A stretch of DNA of 64,000 bases from Paracoccus sp. IB05 (GCF_016405985.1 NZ_JAEFCF010000026.1:1-64000); one strand, 5' to 3'. Positions 18,031 through 27,505 are shown, counted from the first letter of the stretch. Made by a program: numbers and translations. The notes: generated from the letters alone by a model not told the origin.

Positions 18031-19476
18031 ATGTATCTCGGTCTCGATCTCGGCACCTCTGGCATCCGCGCGTTGCTGATGGATGAAGAACAGCGGATCA
18101 TCGGTTCGGCCAGCGCCGCGACGCCGGTGTCACGCCCCCATCCCGGCTGGTCCGAACAGGATCCCGAAGACTGGACCACAGCCTGCAAAGAGGCCGTGGC
18201 GGCCCTGCGCGCCGCCCATCCCGCTGAATTCGCCGCTATTCGCGGCATCGGCCTGTCGGGCCATATGCATGGCGCCACGCTGTTTGACCGCAGCGACCGC
18301 GCGCTGCGCCCCTCGATCCTGTGGAATGACACCCGCGCCAGCCTTGAGGCCGCCGCAATGGATGCCGATCCGCGCTTTCGCCAGGTGACCGGCAATATCG
18401 TCTTCCCGGGCTTTACCGCCCCGAAACTGGCCTGGGTGGCAAAGCACGAACCCGCCCTCTTCGACCAGACCGCCATGGTCCTTTTGCCGAAAGACGCGCT
18501 GCGGCTCTGGCTGACGGGCGAGCATATTTCCGAGATGTCGGATGCCGCCGGAACCAGCTGGCTGGATTGCGCGGCGCGCGACTGGTCGGATGACCTGCTG
18601 ACGGCTTCCGGCCTTTCCCGCGCACAGATGCCGCGTCTGGTCGAGGGCTCGGCGCCTGGTGGCCACCTGCGTGCCGAACTTCTGACAGACTGGGGCCTCA
18701 CCGGCCCGGTGATCGTCGCCGGTGGTGCGGGGGACAACGCCGCCTCGGCCATCGGCATGGGCACCATTCGCGAAGGCCAGGCCTTTGTCTCGCTCGGCAC
18801 TTCAGGTGTGATCTTTGCCGCCAATGACGCCTTCCGCCCGCTGCCTGAAAGCGCAGTTCACGCCTTTTGCCATGCGCTGCCGGACCGCTGGCATCAGATG
18901 GGCGTGATCCTGTCCGCCACCGATGCGCTGAACTGGTATGCCGGCATCACCGGCACCGCCGCCGCCGATCTCTCGCGCGAACTCGGCGACGATCTGGTCG
19001 CGCCGGGTTCGGCCAGCTTCCTTCCCTATCTCTCGGGCGAGCGCACGCCGCATAATGATGCGAAGATCCGGGGCGCCTTTACCGGCCTCGGCCACGAATC
19101 CGACCGCAAGGCCCTGACCCGCGCAGTGATGGAAGGCGTCGCTTTCGCGCTGAAAGACAATCTGAATGCACTGCGCCAGGCCGGAGCCCGGATCGGGCGC
19201 GTCACCGCAGTCGGCGGCGGCTCAAACTCGGGCTATTGGCTAAAGGTCATCGCGACCACGCTTGGCATCCCGGTCGATCTGCCGGTCGGCGGCGATTTCG
19301 GCGCAGCCTTTGGCGCGGCGCGGCTGGGGCTGATGGCCGCCAGCGGCGCAAGCCCGGAAAGCATCTGCACCGCCCCCGCCACCAAAGCCAGCATCGCGCC
19401 GGATGCGGGCCTCATCGCGGCCTTCGACGAGGCCTATGCGCGCTATCGCAGCCTCTACCCCGCGCTGGCGGGGTAA
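18031..19476 (+). CDS. xylB: xylulokinase
   Basis: The 481-residue FGGY-family kinase phosphorylates D-xylulose to xylulose 5-phosphate for the pentose phosphate pathway. It has the N-terminal phosphate loop YLGLDLGTSGIRALL, the xylulokinase-type GLSGHMHGATLFD segment, and the C-terminal ATP site GGGSNSGYWLKVIA. The ATG at 18031 follows GAGGTG; an in-frame GTG two codons earlier is part of that site. It ends the sugar operon and converges within 10 bp on the DUF3775 gene. Confidence 0.95.
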   Translation: MYLGLDLGTSGIRALLMDEEQRIIGSASAATPVSRPHPGWSEQDPEDWTTACKEAVAALRAAHPAEFAAIRGIGLSGHMHGATLFDRSDRALRPSILWNDTRASLEAAAMDADPRFRQVTGNIVFPGFTAPKLAWVAKHEPALFDQTAMVLLPKDALRLWLTGEHISEMSDAAGTSWLDCAARDWSDDLLTASGLSRAQMPRLVEGSAPGGHLRAELLTDWGLTGPVIVAGGAGDNAASAIGMGTIREGQAFVSLGTSGVIFAANDAFRPLPESAVHAFCHALPDRWHQMGVILSATDALNWYAGITGTAAADLSRELGDDLVAPGSASFLPYLSGERTPHNDAKIRGAFTGLGHESDRKALTRAVMEGVAFALKDNLNALRQAGARIGRVTAVGGGSNSGYWLKVIATTLGIPVDLPVGGDFGAAFGAARLGLMAASGASPESICTAPATKASIAPDAGLIAAFDEAYARYRSLYPALAG

Positions 19477-19485
19477 GAGCTGGCC

Positions 19486-19803
19486 TCACAGCAGATCCTC
19501 TTCCTCGCCCGTGACATCGACGCCAAGCGCCTCCAGCCCCGCTTCGAGATTTTCCGGAAGATGCGGCATCCCCATCAGGTAATCTGCGGTGGGGGTGGTC
19601 GCTTCGGTATAGGCCGTGCGCAGCGCCTCGGCATAATCCTCGGTCTCGAACGCGCCGCGCCCGACCCAGGCAATGGCGGTCAGATGCGCCTTTTCCTCGT
19701 CATTCAGCCCGTCGATAAAGGCATATAGCTGCGCCTGGCCTGCCGGCCCCTCGCGCGACAGGAAAATCACCTGCACCACTTTGCTGGGAGAGATTTCGAT
19801 CAT
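19486..19803 (-). CDS. DUF3775 family protein
   Basis: The 105-residue acidic protein has the layout of the DUF3775 family: an N-terminal MIEISPSKVVQVIFLSRE, a middle ALTAIAW-like segment written here as AHLTAIAWVGRGAF, and a C-terminal YLMGMPHLPENLEAGLEALG. Members are small, cytosolic and common in alphaproteobacteria, with no known function. No catalytic motif or membrane segment is visible. It is convergent with xylB and unlikely to belong to the sugar pathway. Confidence 0.78.
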   Translation of the reverse strand: MIEISPSKVVQVIFLSREGPAGQAQLYAFIDGLNDEEKAHLTAIAWVGRGAFETEDYAEALRTAYTEATTPTADYLMGMPHLPENLEAGLEALGVDVTGEEEDLL

Positions 19804-19839
19804 GGGACACCTCCTGCCGCCATGATCCCGCTTTCGCCT

Positions 19840-20178
19840 TCAGGGTGCAAGCGCCGGATGCATCAGCGCAAAAGCGATACCGTAAGCCAGTGACCCCGCA
19901 AGCGTCGCCACCACGACCGAACGCTTCGGCAGGAAGGCCAGCACCGTGACCACGGTTCCCACCGCCAGGGGCACGAGATCCGTCTGCTGCGGCCAGAGAC
20001 GCGGCAGGACCGAGGCCACGAACAGCGTCGCAATCGCCGCCGGCCCGGTCGAGGCCAGAAACCCCGCCATCAGCCCGCCCGGCTTCGCCTCGCCCCGCAT
20101 CAACAGGACCGGCAGCGCCCGGAAAGCCCAGTTCGCCAGCCCCGCAAGCACCGCCATCAGCACCAGATCCGGGTTCAT
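19840..20178 (-). CDS. AzlD-family amino acid transport protein
   Basis: The 112-residue protein is almost entirely hydrophobic, with about four membrane segments, and ends an AzlCD pair: its start overlaps the azlC stop by four bases. FRALPVLLMRG and STGPAAIATLFVAS are typical AzlD segments. AzlC and AzlD together form a branched-chain amino acid (or analogue) exporter in characterised bacteria. Confidence 0.85.
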   Translation of the reverse strand: MNPDLVLMAVLAGLANWAFRALPVLLMRGEAKPGGLMAGFLASTGPAAIATLFVASVLPRLWPQQTDLVPLAVGTVVTVLAFLPKRSVVVATLAGSLAYGIAFALMHPALAP

Positions 20179-20879
20179 CCGCGCCCCCTGACCAGCCCGC
20201 CGGCCATTCCCGCCAGCGCGCCGCAGATCATGCCTGCAAGGATCCCGGCCGTCGCCGACCAGACCACGGTGCCAAGGCAGGTCGCGATCACCGCAACCAC
20301 AATCGCCGGCATCGCAAGCCGCGACAGGATCGAGAGCAAAAGTGCCAGAAACAACGCCGAAAGCATGAAATCAAGGCCCGCGCTCACCGCCGGCCAGCCA
20401 TCCAGCGCGCCCCCGCCGGCGAAGGCGCCAACCGCCGTTCCCAGCACCCAGGACGCATAGGCCGCCAGCCCCAGCCCGAACATATAGGCCTCGGAAAATC
20501 GCTGCCCCCGCGCCAGCGCCCCCAGCGCCTGACCAAAAACCTCATCGGTCAGCCCCCAGGCCCAGACCCAGGCAAAGCGGCGCGAACCCTCCGCTCCCGC
20601 CTCCTTCATCAGCGCCGGTCCGTAAAGCACATGGCGCACATTCATCGCGATCAGGGTAAAGGCCGCCACCAGCACCGGCGCGCCACTGGCAAACAGCGTC
20701 AGCGCCAGGAATTGCGAGGCCCCGGCATAGACCACCAGCGAGAGCATCACCGCCTCGGCCTGGCTCAGCCCGCCTCGGGTGGCCGCAACGCCAAAAGAAA
20801 ATGCAATCGGGAAATATCCCATCACAATGGGCAGGGCCGCCAGCAGGCCGCTTTGAAAAGAGGCAGGTTTTTCACTCAT
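20175..20879 (-). CDS. AzlC-family branched-chain amino acid permease
   Basis: The 234-residue membrane protein carries the AzlC hallmarks: PIVMGYFPIAFSFGVAA, then SLVVYAGASQFLAL, then TLIAMNVRHVLYGPAL. It is the larger partner of the exporter whose small subunit follows in the same operon. The substrate class (branched-chain amino acids) comes from the family; nothing local narrows it further. Confidence 0.9.
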   Translation of the reverse strand: MSEKPASFQSGLLAALPIVMGYFPIAFSFGVAATRGGLSQAEAVMLSLVVYAGASQFLALTLFASGAPVLVAAFTLIAMNVRHVLYGPALMKEAGAEGSRRFAWVWAWGLTDEVFGQALGALARGQRFSEAYMFGLGLAAYASWVLGTAVGAFAGGGALDGWPAVSAGLDFMLSALFLALLLSILSRLAMPAIVVAVIATCLGTVVWSATAGILAGMICGALAGMAGGLVRGRG

Positions 20880-20931
20880 GATACCGCAGCGCTATCCCGG
20901 CACCTGGCCATTGTCAAAACCCCGCCCGCTT

Positions 20932-20953
20932 ATTTTCTGTCTCTAAATATCCC
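20932..20953 (-). repeat. intergenic element, GGGATATTT / GACAGAAAAT class, copy 3
   Basis: On the minus strand the gcvP stop is followed by a strong hairpin (20962-20984, CCGGGGGGC pairing with GCCCCCCGG) and then by GGGATATTT, three bases, GACAGAAAAT, before azlC. Orientation and order match copies 2, 4 and 6. Confidence 0.7.
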
Positions 20954-20961
20954 GCAGGGGT

Positions 20962-20984
20962 CCGGGGGGCGCGAAGCCCCCCGG
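20962..20984 (-). terminator. hairpin downstream of gcvP
   Basis: CCGGGGGGC and GCCCCCCGG pair across a five-base loop within 15 bp of the gcvP stop. It probably ends or stabilises the gcv transcript. The T-rich part is supplied only by the GATATTT of the adjoining element. Confidence 0.55.
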
Positions 20985-20996
20985 CTTCATCACGCC

Positions 20997-23843
20997 TTAC
21001 TCCGCGGCATCGAGATAGCTCTCCAGCGGCGGGCAGGTGCAGACGAGGTTCCGGTCACCGTAAACATTGTCGATCCGGCCAACCGGCGGCCAGTATTTAT
21101 CGACCCGGAACGCCGCCGGCGGAAAACAACCCTGTTCGCGGGTATATTTCCGGTCCCACTCCGCCACCAGGTCCTGCACCGTATGCGGTGCAAAGCGCAG
21201 CGGGCTTTCCTCTGCCGAAATCTCCCCCGCCTCGACGGCCCGGATCTCCTCGCGGATCGCCAGCAGCGCGGTGATGAAACGGTCGATCTCGGCCTTGGTC
21301 TCGGATTCCGTCGGCTCCACCATCAGCGTGCCGGAAACCGGCCAGGACATGGTCGGCGCATGGAAGCCGTTGTCGATCAGCCGCTTGGCGATGTCATCCA
21401 CCGTCACGCCATGATCGGCAAAGGGGCGTGTGTCGAGGATACATTCATGGGCCACCCGGCCACGATTGCCCATATAGAGCACATCATAAGCCCCTTTCAG
21501 CCGCGCCGCGATATAGTTGGCGTTCAGGATCGCCACCCGCGTCGCCTGGGTCAGCCCCGAGCCACCCATCATCAGGCAATAAGCCCAGGAGATCAGCAAA
21601 ATGCTCGCCGAGCCATAAGGCGCCGCCGAGACCGGGCCGGCATCGGTTTCCGGACGCCCCTCGGGATCCCCCGGCAGATGCGGCGCGAGATGCGCACGCA
21701 CGCCGATCGGCCCCATGCCCGGCCCCCCGCCGCCATGCGGAATGGCAAAGGTCTTGTGCAGGTTCAGGTGGCTGACATCGCCACCGATCTCGCCCGGCTT
21801 CACCAGCCCCACCATCGCATTCATATTGGCGCCGTCGATATAGACCTGGCCGCCATGATCATGGGTGATCTTGCAGACCTCGCGCACGGTCTCCTCGAAC
21901 ACGCCATGGGTCGAGGGATAGGTGATCATGCAGGCCGCGAGCCGGTCGCCGGCCTTCGCCGCCTTGTCACGGAAATCATCCAGATCGACATCGCCGTTCG
22001 GCGAGGACCTGACCACCACAACCTCCATCCCCGCCATCTGCGCCGAAGCCGGGTTGGTGCCATGCGCCGAGATCGGGATCAGGCAGATCCGGCGGTCATG
22101 ATCGCCACGCGCCTTGTGATAAGCGAGAATGGTCAATAGCCCGGCATATTCCCCCTGGGCGCCGGAATTGGGCTGCATGGAAAACGCATCATAGCCGGTA
22201 ATCTCGCACAGCTTCGCGGTCAGATCCGCAATCGCCTCGCCATAACCCGCCGCCTGATCGCGCGGCACGAACGGGTGCAGGCTGCCAAATTCCGGCCAGG
22301 TGATCGGCATCATCTCGGCGGCCGCATTAAGCTTCATCGTGCAGGACCCGAGCGGGATCATCGCCCTGTCGAGCGCCAGATCACGATCCGAGAGCCGGCG
22401 CATATAGCGCATCATCTCGCTCTCGGCCCGGTTCATCTGAAACACCGGATGGGTAAGATAGGCGCTTTGCCGCAGCATCGTCTCGGGGAAGCCGAGGCCT
22501 CCGCGATGCGGCGGTACGCCCTCGATCCCGAAGGCCCGCAACACCCGGCTCAGCACCTCTTCCGAGGTGGTCTCATCGAGGCTGATCCCGATCCGGTCAT
22601 TGCCGATCCTGCGGAAATTCAGTCCCTCGGCCCGCGCTGCGGCAAGAATGCCGGCCTGGCCCACACCGACCTCGACCGTGATCGTGTCGAAAAAGGCCTT
22701 CGGCGAGACCCTGGCCCCCGCCGCCATCAGCGCGCGTGCCAGCCGCTGGGTCAGGAAATGCACCCGCTCGGCAATCGCCCTGAGCCCGTTCGGCCCGTGA
22801 AACACCGCATACATCGAGGCCATGACCGCCAGAAGCGCCTGCGCCGTACAGACATTCGACGTCGCCTTCTCGCGCCGGATATGCTGCTCGCGCGTCTGCA
22901 AAGACAGCCGGTAAGCCCGCGTCCCGTGGCTGTCGATCGAGACACCCACAATCCGCCCCGGCATATTGCGCTTCAGATCATCGCGGCAGGCCATGAAAGC
23001 CGCATGCGGGCCGCCATATCCCATCGGCACGCCGAAGCGCTGCGACGAGCCGATGGCAATATCCGCCCCCATCGCACCCGGCTCTTTCAGCATGCACAAG
23101 GCCAGCAGATCGGTCGCGACAATGGCCAGCGCCTTATGCGCATGCAGATGCGCGATTTTCGCCGTGAAATCCGTCACATGCCCATAAGACCCCGGATACT
23201 GGAAGATCGCGCCAAACACGCTTGAAGGCTCCAGCAGCCCGACATCGCCCTCAATGATCTCGATCCCCAAAGGCTCGGCCCGGGTGCGGATCACCGCAAT
23301 CGTCTGCGGGTGGCAGAAACGGTCGACAAAGAACGCTTTGGCTTTGGACTTCGCCGAACGCTCCGCCATCGCCATGGCTTCCGCCGCCGCCGTCGCCTCA
23401 TCCAGAAGCGAGGCATTGGCAACATCGAGGCCCGTCAGATCACAGACCATGGTCTGGTAATTCAGCAGCGCTTCAAGCCGCCCCTGCGCGATCTCGGGCT
23501 GGTAAGGCGTATAGGCGGTATACCAGGCCGGGTTCTCAAGGATATTGCGCTGAATGGCCGGCGGCGTCACCGTGCCGTAATAGCCCTGCCCGATCAGCGA
23601 GGTCATCACGCGGTTCTTCCCCGCCACCTCCTTCATCTTCGCCAGCAGCTCATGTTCGGCCAAAGGTGCCCAGGACAGCGGCTTTTCCTGGCGGATCGAG
23701 GCCGGCACTGTCTCGGCAATCAGCGCGTCCAGCGAGGCCGCGCCCACCGCCTTCAGCATCTCCTCCATCTCGGCCGGAGAGGGCCCGATATGGCGACGAT
23801 TGGCGAAATCATAGGGGTTATAATCGGTCGGAGTGAAACTCAT
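20997..23843 (-). CDS. gcvP: glycine dehydrogenase (decarboxylating), P protein
   Basis: The 948-residue single-chain P protein decarboxylates glycine with pyridoxal phosphate and passes the aminomethyl group to lipoyl-GcvH. The C-terminal half shows the cofactor region [20 protein letters not shown] with the Schiff-base lysine; the N-terminal half has [15 protein letters not shown]. The start at 23843 has a GGAGGTG site; a ten-codon upstream extension is rejected. It is third in gcvT-gcvH-gcvP and separated from gcvH by a six-hairpin repeat array that may tune its expression. Confidence 0.97.
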   Translation of the reverse strand: MSFTPTDYNPYDFANRRHIGPSPAEMEEMLKAVGAASLDALIAETVPASIRQEKPLSWAPLAEHELLAKMKEVAGKNRVMTSLIGQGYYGTVTPPAIQRNILENPAWYTAYTPYQPEIAQGRLEALLNYQTMVCDLTGLDVANASLLDEATAAAEAMAMAERSAKSKAKAFFVDRFCHPQTIAVIRTRAEPLGIEIIEGDVGLLEPSSVFGAIFQYPGSYGHVTDFTAKIAHLHAHKALAIVATDLLALCMLKEPGAMGADIAIGSSQRFGVPMGYGGPHAAFMACRDDLKRNMPGRIVGVSIDSHGTRAYRLSLQTREQHIRREKATSNVCTAQALLAVMASMYAVFHGPNGLRAIAERVHFLTQRLARALMAAGARVSPKAFFDTITVEVGVGQAGILAAARAEGLNFRRIGNDRIGISLDETTSEEVLSRVLRAFGIEGVPPHRGGLGFPETMLRQSAYLTHPVFQMNRAESEMMRYMRRLSDRDLALDRAMIPLGSCTMKLNAAAEMMPITWPEFGSLHPFVPRDQAAGYGEAIADLTAKLCEITGYDAFSMQPNSGAQGEYAGLLTILAYHKARGDHDRRICLIPISAHGTNPASAQMAGMEVVVVRSSPNGDVDLDDFRDKAAKAGDRLAACMITYPSTHGVFEETVREVCKITHDHGGQVYIDGANMNAMVGLVKPGEIGGDVSHLNLHKTFAIPHGGGGPGMGPIGVRAHLAPHLPGDPEGRPETDAGPVSAAPYGSASILLISWAYCLMMGGSGLTQATRVAILNANYIAARLKGAYDVLYMGNRGRVAHECILDTRPFADHGVTVDDIAKRLIDNGFHAPTMSWPVSGTLMVEPTESETKAEIDRFITALLAIREEIRAVEAGEISAEESPLRFAPHTVQDLVAEWDRKYTREQGCFPPAAFRVDKYWPPVGRIDNVYGDRNLVCTCPPLESYLDAAE

Positions 23844-23885
23844 CGCGCACCTCCGGACAGTCGGGCGACGCACCGCGCTTCTCCC

Positions 23886-23907
23886 ATTTTCTGTCCATAA
23901 ATATCCC
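23886..23907 (-). repeat. intergenic element, GGGATATTT / GACAGAAAAT class, copy 4
   Basis: On the minus strand this lies between the six-hairpin array and the gcvP start, in the same order (hairpin, GGGATATTT, GACAGAAAAT, next gene) as other copies. The spacer reads ATG here. Confidence 0.7.
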
Positions 23908-23913
23908 AGGGGG

Positions 23914-24100
23914 CCCGGGGGACTGGTCCCCCGGCTCTCAGTTCGGTCTGGGGGACTGGTCCCCCGGCTCTCAGTTCGGTCCGGGGGACTGGTCCCCCGG
24001 CTCTCAGTTCGGCCCGGGGGACTGGTCCCCCGGCTCTCGGTTCGGTCCGGGGGACTGGTCCCCCGGCTCTCGGTTCAGTTCGGGGGGACTGGTCCCCCGC
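23914..24100 (-). repeat. tandem array of six perfect hairpins between gcvH and gcvP
   Basis: The 16-bp core GGGGGACTGGTCCCCC occurs six times, at 23917, 23950, 23983, 24016, 24049 and 24083, so the period is 33 bp (34 for the last). Each core is a near-perfect palindrome able to form a strong hairpin on either strand, and the linkers (GGCTCTCAGTTCGGTC and close variants) are nearly identical. It lies on the gcv transcript between gcvH and gcvP. It looks like an expansion of the single hairpin that accompanies the other intergenic elements here. Confidence 0.92.
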
Positions 24101-24123
24101 TGCTCAGAAAAACCGCATCAGCC

Positions 24124-24483
24124 TCAGCCGATGAAATCCTTATACTCATCCTCATCCATGAACTGATCGACCACCGAGAGATCATCGACCTTCAGCTTGA
24201 AGAACCAGGCGCCGCCCAGCGGATCCTCATTCACCAGCCCCGGATTGTCCGAAAGAGCCTCATTCACCTCGACGATCTCGCCCTCGACCGGCGCGAGGAT
24301 ATCCGAGGCCGCCTTGACGCTCTCGATCACCGAGATCTCATCTCCGGCCGCCACCTGTATTCCCGCTTCGGGCAGTTCCACGAACACCACATCGCCAAGC
24401 GCTTCGGCAGCATGTTCAGTGATCCCGACCACGATCAGGTCACCCTCGACGCGCAGCCATTCATGTTCCTTGGTGAATTTCAT
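24124..24483 (-). CDS. gcvH: glycine cleavage system H protein
   Basis: The 119-residue lipoyl carrier shows [20 protein letters not shown] at its start and [16 protein letters not shown] with the lipoylated Lys58. It shuttles the aminomethyl group from GcvP to GcvT. Start ATG is at 24483, 19 bp after the gcvT stop. Long upstream extensions of the frame lie inside gcvT and are ignored. Length matches the family. Confidence 0.97.
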   Translation of the reverse strand: MKFTKEHEWLRVEGDLIVVGITEHAAEALGDVVFVELPEAGIQVAAGDEISVIESVKAASDILAPVEGEIVEVNEALSDNPGLVNEDPLGGAWFFKLKVDDLSVVDQFMDEDEYKDFIG

Positions 24484-24502
24484 CTTTTCGATCCCCTGGG
24501 AC

Positions 24503-25624
24503 TTAACGTTTGTAATGGGTTGGGTGGAAAGGCGTGGCCGCAACCACAACCGGAAGCTTCCTGCCGCGCAGCTCGGCCTCGATGCCGGTGCCGGGGGCCG
24601 CAAAGGCGCTTGCAACATAGCCCATGGCAACCGGCGCCTGGACCGAGGGGGCAAAACCGCCCGAGGTGATCGCGCCAATCGGCGTGCCATCCGTTGCAAA
24701 CAGGGCCACACCTTCGCGCATCGGTGCACGCCCCTCCGGGCGCAGCCCCACGCGTTTGCGCGAGGGGCCATCCGCCAGCTCGGCAAGGATCCGCGTCTCG
24801 CCCGGGAAACCGCCCGCCCGCGCACCGCCGGCGCGACGTGCCTTCTGGATCGCCCAGCCAAGACCCGCCTCGACCGGACTGGTGGTCTCGTCAATATCAT
24901 GGCCGTAAAGGCAAAGCCCGGCCTCAAGCCGCAGACTGTCGCGGGCGCCAAGGCCAATCGGCGCCACTCCGTCCAGCGCTAGCAGCGCCCGCGCGAAATC
25001 AGGAACCGCAGCCTCCGGCACCGAAATCTCGAACCCGTCCTCGCCGGTATAGCCCGACCGCGAGATCCAGAGTTCTCCGAACACTGTCGGGACCGAAGCG
25101 ACATCCATGAACTGCATCGCCGTCACATCCGGCACCAGGACCGCCAGGACCGATTCGGCCTCCGGCCCCTGCAGCGCCAGCAGCGCCCGCCCGGTCTGGA
25201 TGTCGATCTCGGCCTCATCGGCGAGATGCCGGGTCAGATGTGCGAAATCATGTGTCTTGCGCGCCGCATTCACCACCAGAAGGTAGTCGGTCCCGCGATT
25301 GGCAAACATCAGATCATCAAGAATGCCGCCGGTCTCGCTGGTGAAAATGCCATAGCGCTGGCGGCCCGGTGCTACGCCCAGCACATCGACCGGCATCAGC
25401 CGCTCCAGCGCCAGCCCGAGACTCTCCATCGACCCTTTCGGGCGCAGCACGACCTGGCCCATATGGCTCACATCGAAGAGCCCGGCTGCCGCTCTCACAT
25501 GCAGATGTTCCGCCATCACCCCGGCCGGATATTGCACCGGCATCTCATAGCCCGCGAAGGGCACCATTTTCCCGCCAAGCTCCAGATGGAGCCCGTGCAA
25601 CGGAAGGCGCAAAAGGTCGGTCAA
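24503..25624 (-). CDS. gcvT: glycine cleavage system T protein (aminomethyltransferase)
   Basis: The 373-residue folate enzyme releases ammonia and makes 5,10-methylenetetrahydrofolate. Family segments are [45 protein letters not shown] and [20 protein letters not shown]. No ATG lies near the conserved N-terminus; the likely start is TTG at 25624, four to five bases behind GGGAGAGG. The longer ATG-started frame reads through the riboswitch leader and is not protein-coding. It is the first gene of the gcv operon. Confidence 0.93.
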   Translation of the reverse strand: MTDLLRLPLHGLHLELGGKMVPFAGYEMPVQYPAGVMAEHLHVRAAAGLFDVSHMGQVVLRPKGSMESLGLALERLMPVDVLGVAPGRQRYGIFTSETGGILDDLMFANRGTDYLLVVNAARKTHDFAHLTRHLADEAEIDIQTGRALLALQGPEAESVLAVLVPDVTAMQFMDVASVPTVFGELWISRSGYTGEDGFEISVPEAAVPDFARALLALDGVAPIGLGARDSLRLEAGLCLYGHDIDETTSPVEAGLGWAIQKARRAGGARAGGFPGETRILAELADGPSRKRVGLRPEGRAPMREGVALFATDGTPIGAITSGGFAPSVQAPVAMGYVASAFAAPGTGIEAELRGRKLPVVVAATPFHPTHYKR

Positions 25625-25659
25625 ACCGCCTCTCCCCTGTCTGTCGGCCGAAAATATCC

Positions 25660-25696
25660 GGCACCGTTCACGGCAGTTCCCCTGCCGCCCGGTGCC
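25660..25696 (-). promoter_or_regulatory. hairpin between the glycine riboswitch and gcvT
   Basis: On the minus strand GGCACCG pairs with CGGTGCC, enclosing a second stem (CGGCAG with CTGCCG), followed by GGATATTTTC. It lies between the aptamers and the gcvT start and is a candidate expression platform (terminator or sequestering stem). Pairing is seen; switching is inferred. Confidence 0.55.
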
Positions 25697-25709
25697 CCCT
25701 CTGTCCTTG

Positions 25710-25880
25710 CCCGCAATCGGGGCGCCTGAGATCGTTATCCCTTCGGCGGGCGCCTCACGCGCCACTCTCCAGAGTCTTCAAATGCAGTAACGGTCCCTTG
25801 CGCCTGAGAGTTTACCGGGGCGGTTGCTCCTTCGGCACCGGACCCGCCCTGTCAGGGGCTGCCCGGATTCTCCCGATCCT
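25710..25880 (-). ncRNA. tandem glycine riboswitch upstream of gcvT
   Basis: The minus-strand leader shows two glycine aptamer cores in series. The first has CGGGAGAAT, GCCGAAGGAGCAACC and AACTCTCAGGCGCAAGGGAC. The second has CTCTGGAGAGT, GCCGAAGGGATAACG and ATCTCAGGCGCC. These are the conserved strands of the class, where glycine binding activates gcv expression. The location, about 90 bp upstream of gcvT, is the standard one. The region between the MATE gene and gcvT (25625-25998) otherwise contains only the hairpin at 25660-25696 and presumably the promoter. Confidence 0.93.
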
Positions 25881-25998
25881 GCCCGTTCTGACTAACCCGA
25901 GGCTCCCCCATCAGGCAAGTGAAAATCCGTATACGACGGTATTCCCCCGCAAGACGACATGCGTGATACGGCAAGGCTCGGCAAACCGGCGCCTCAGA

Positions 25999-27402
25999 TC
26001 AGGCCCGCCGCTCGCCCGGCGCTGCGGCTTCCGCCTCGGGCTGGCTGACCGCGACCGGTGCCGGTGCACCGCGCCCCGTCGGCAGGTTCGGATGCGCGAT
26101 CGCGAGGCGCGCAAAAATCACCGCCAGAAGACCAAAGGCGACCCCGCCCACCGCCTGCCCGATCAGCACCCCCTGGGCGCCCCAGATCTGTCCGAACCAG
26201 ATCGCGAAAGGAATCGTGCCCAGGGTATGGCGCCCCCAATTCACCACGGTCGACCAGAACGGCCGGCCAAGATTGTTGCAGACGGCGTTTCCGGCAAAGA
26301 TCAGCCCGTTGAAAAACCACATCAAAGCCAGTGGCCCGCAGAACAGGTAGACGATCTCGCGCGTGAGGCCCTGCGCGTTGAAGAGATCGGCAATCGGCGC
26401 GCGCAGCAGGAACAAAAGCCCCGAGACCACGAGGATCACCAGCCCGGTAAAGATCACCGCATCGCGAAAGGCCTGTCTGACACGGTCCATCCGCCCCGCG
26501 CCGATATTCTGCCCGATGATCGGCCCGATGGCGCCCGCCAGTGCAAAAATCACCCCGAAGGCAACCGGCGTCAGCCGCCCGGCAATCGCCATCCCCGCCA
26601 CCGCCGCCTCGCCAAAGCCCGAGGCCGTGCGGGTCACAAAGGCCTGCCCCACCGGCGTCGCCACCTGGGTCAGGATCGCGGGAATACCAATCGCCCAGAC
26701 CGGCGCCATATCATGCCATACCTGCCGCAGCGAAGGCCGGTCAAAGCCGCCATAGCGCGTCACAATCGGCCGCACCGCCATGAAAAGGATCACCGCGCGG
26801 CTGACCAGCCCGGCCAGCGCCGCACCGGTCAGATCAAGGCCGAAGCCGAAGATCAGCACCGGATCAAGGCCCGCCGTCACCACCGCGCCCCAGACCGTCG
26901 CCATCATCGCGGCCCGCGCATCGCCATGGGCGCGCAATACCGCAGATCCGATCATCCCCAGCATCAGCATCGGCTGCCCAAGGGTCACGATCTGCAGATA
27001 ATGCACGGCCAGATCATGGGTCTCGCCCTCAGCGCCCAAAAGTCGCACCATCGGCGACAGCAAAAGCCAGACCAGCCCCGCAAACGGCACCCCGAACAGC
27101 AACCCGAGCAGCATCCCGGTCGTCGCCTTCTCACGCGCAAGCCGCAGATCCCGCTGCCCGATGGCCCGGCTCACCAAAGCCGAAACCGCAATCGACAACC
27201 CGATCCCGAAGGAGGTGGTAAAGAACAACACCGCCCCGGCATAGCCGACAGCCGCCGCCAGCTCAGACCTCCCGAGCCAGGAAATATAGGCCATATTGAT
27301 CAGATCGACGACAAAAACCGCCATCAGCCCGATGGAGGAAGTCAAGGACATCACCACGATATGGCGGAAGAGATTGCCCTGAACGAATTTCGCCTCAGCC
27401 AT
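25999..27402 (-). CDS. MATE-family efflux transporter
   Basis: The 467-residue protein has about twelve hydrophobic segments in two similar halves and the conserved pattern of multidrug and toxic compound extrusion carriers (VVDLINMAYISWLGRSELAA near the N-terminus, GPIIGQNIGAGRMDRVRQAF in the second half). It would export organic cations or drugs using a sodium or proton gradient. The last 40 residues are a hydrophilic, Ala/Pro-rich tail. It is transcribed away from the gcv riboswitch region only after an intergenic gap, so it is not part of the gcv operon. Confidence 0.9.
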   Translation of the reverse strand: MAEAKFVQGNLFRHIVVMSLTSSIGLMAVFVVDLINMAYISWLGRSELAAAVGYAGAVLFFTTSFGIGLSIAVSALVSRAIGQRDLRLAREKATTGMLLGLLFGVPFAGLVWLLLSPMVRLLGAEGETHDLAVHYLQIVTLGQPMLMLGMIGSAVLRAHGDARAAMMATVWGAVVTAGLDPVLIFGFGLDLTGAALAGLVSRAVILFMAVRPIVTRYGGFDRPSLRQVWHDMAPVWAIGIPAILTQVATPVGQAFVTRTASGFGEAAVAGMAIAGRLTPVAFGVIFALAGAIGPIIGQNIGAGRMDRVRQAFRDAVIFTGLVILVVSGLLFLLRAPIADLFNAQGLTREIVYLFCGPLALMWFFNGLIFAGNAVCNNLGRPFWSTVVNWGRHTLGTIPFAIWFGQIWGAQGVLIGQAVGGVAFGLLAVIFARLAIAHPNLPTGRGAPAPVAVSQPEAEAAAPGERRA

Positions 27403-27431
27403 CCCTCACCCCCGTAGCAAAAGGCCGCGCC

Positions 27432-27455
27432 TCTTCCTCTTGATTAAAATACTCC
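27432..27455 (-). repeat. intergenic element, GGGAGTATTT / TCAAGAGGAAG class
   Basis: On the minus strand GGGAGTATTT, a short spacer, then TCAAGAGGAAG follow the gltX stop and two hairpins and precede the MATE gene. This is a second element type, laid out like the GGGATATTT class. Confidence 0.6.
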
Positions 27456-27484
27456 CGGGGGGAGGCGCAGGCAAAGCCTGCGAC

Positions 27485-27505
27485 CGGGGGGCAGGCAGCC
27501 CCCCG
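27485..27505 (-). terminator. hairpin downstream of gltX
   Basis: CGGGGGGC and GCCCCCCG pair across five bases about 10 bp beyond the gltX stop, and a second stem (CGCAGG with CCTGCG, 27466-27482) follows. There is no clear T run. Confidence 0.5.

Noticed and set aside
23914-24100. The repeat array as a CRISPR
   Set aside because: Units are self-palindromic with identical linkers rather than unique spacers, and no cas gene is present.
23833-24669. A plus-strand frame with repeated GGLVPRLSV peptides across the hairpin array
   Set aside because: The 33-bp period keeps the frame open by chance; it has no ribosome binding site and overlaps gcvH and gcvP on the opposite strand.
25640-25765. N-terminal extension of GcvT
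   Set aside because: The upstream ATG-started part translates the riboswitch leader; the conserved GcvT start lies at the TTG with a ribosome binding site.
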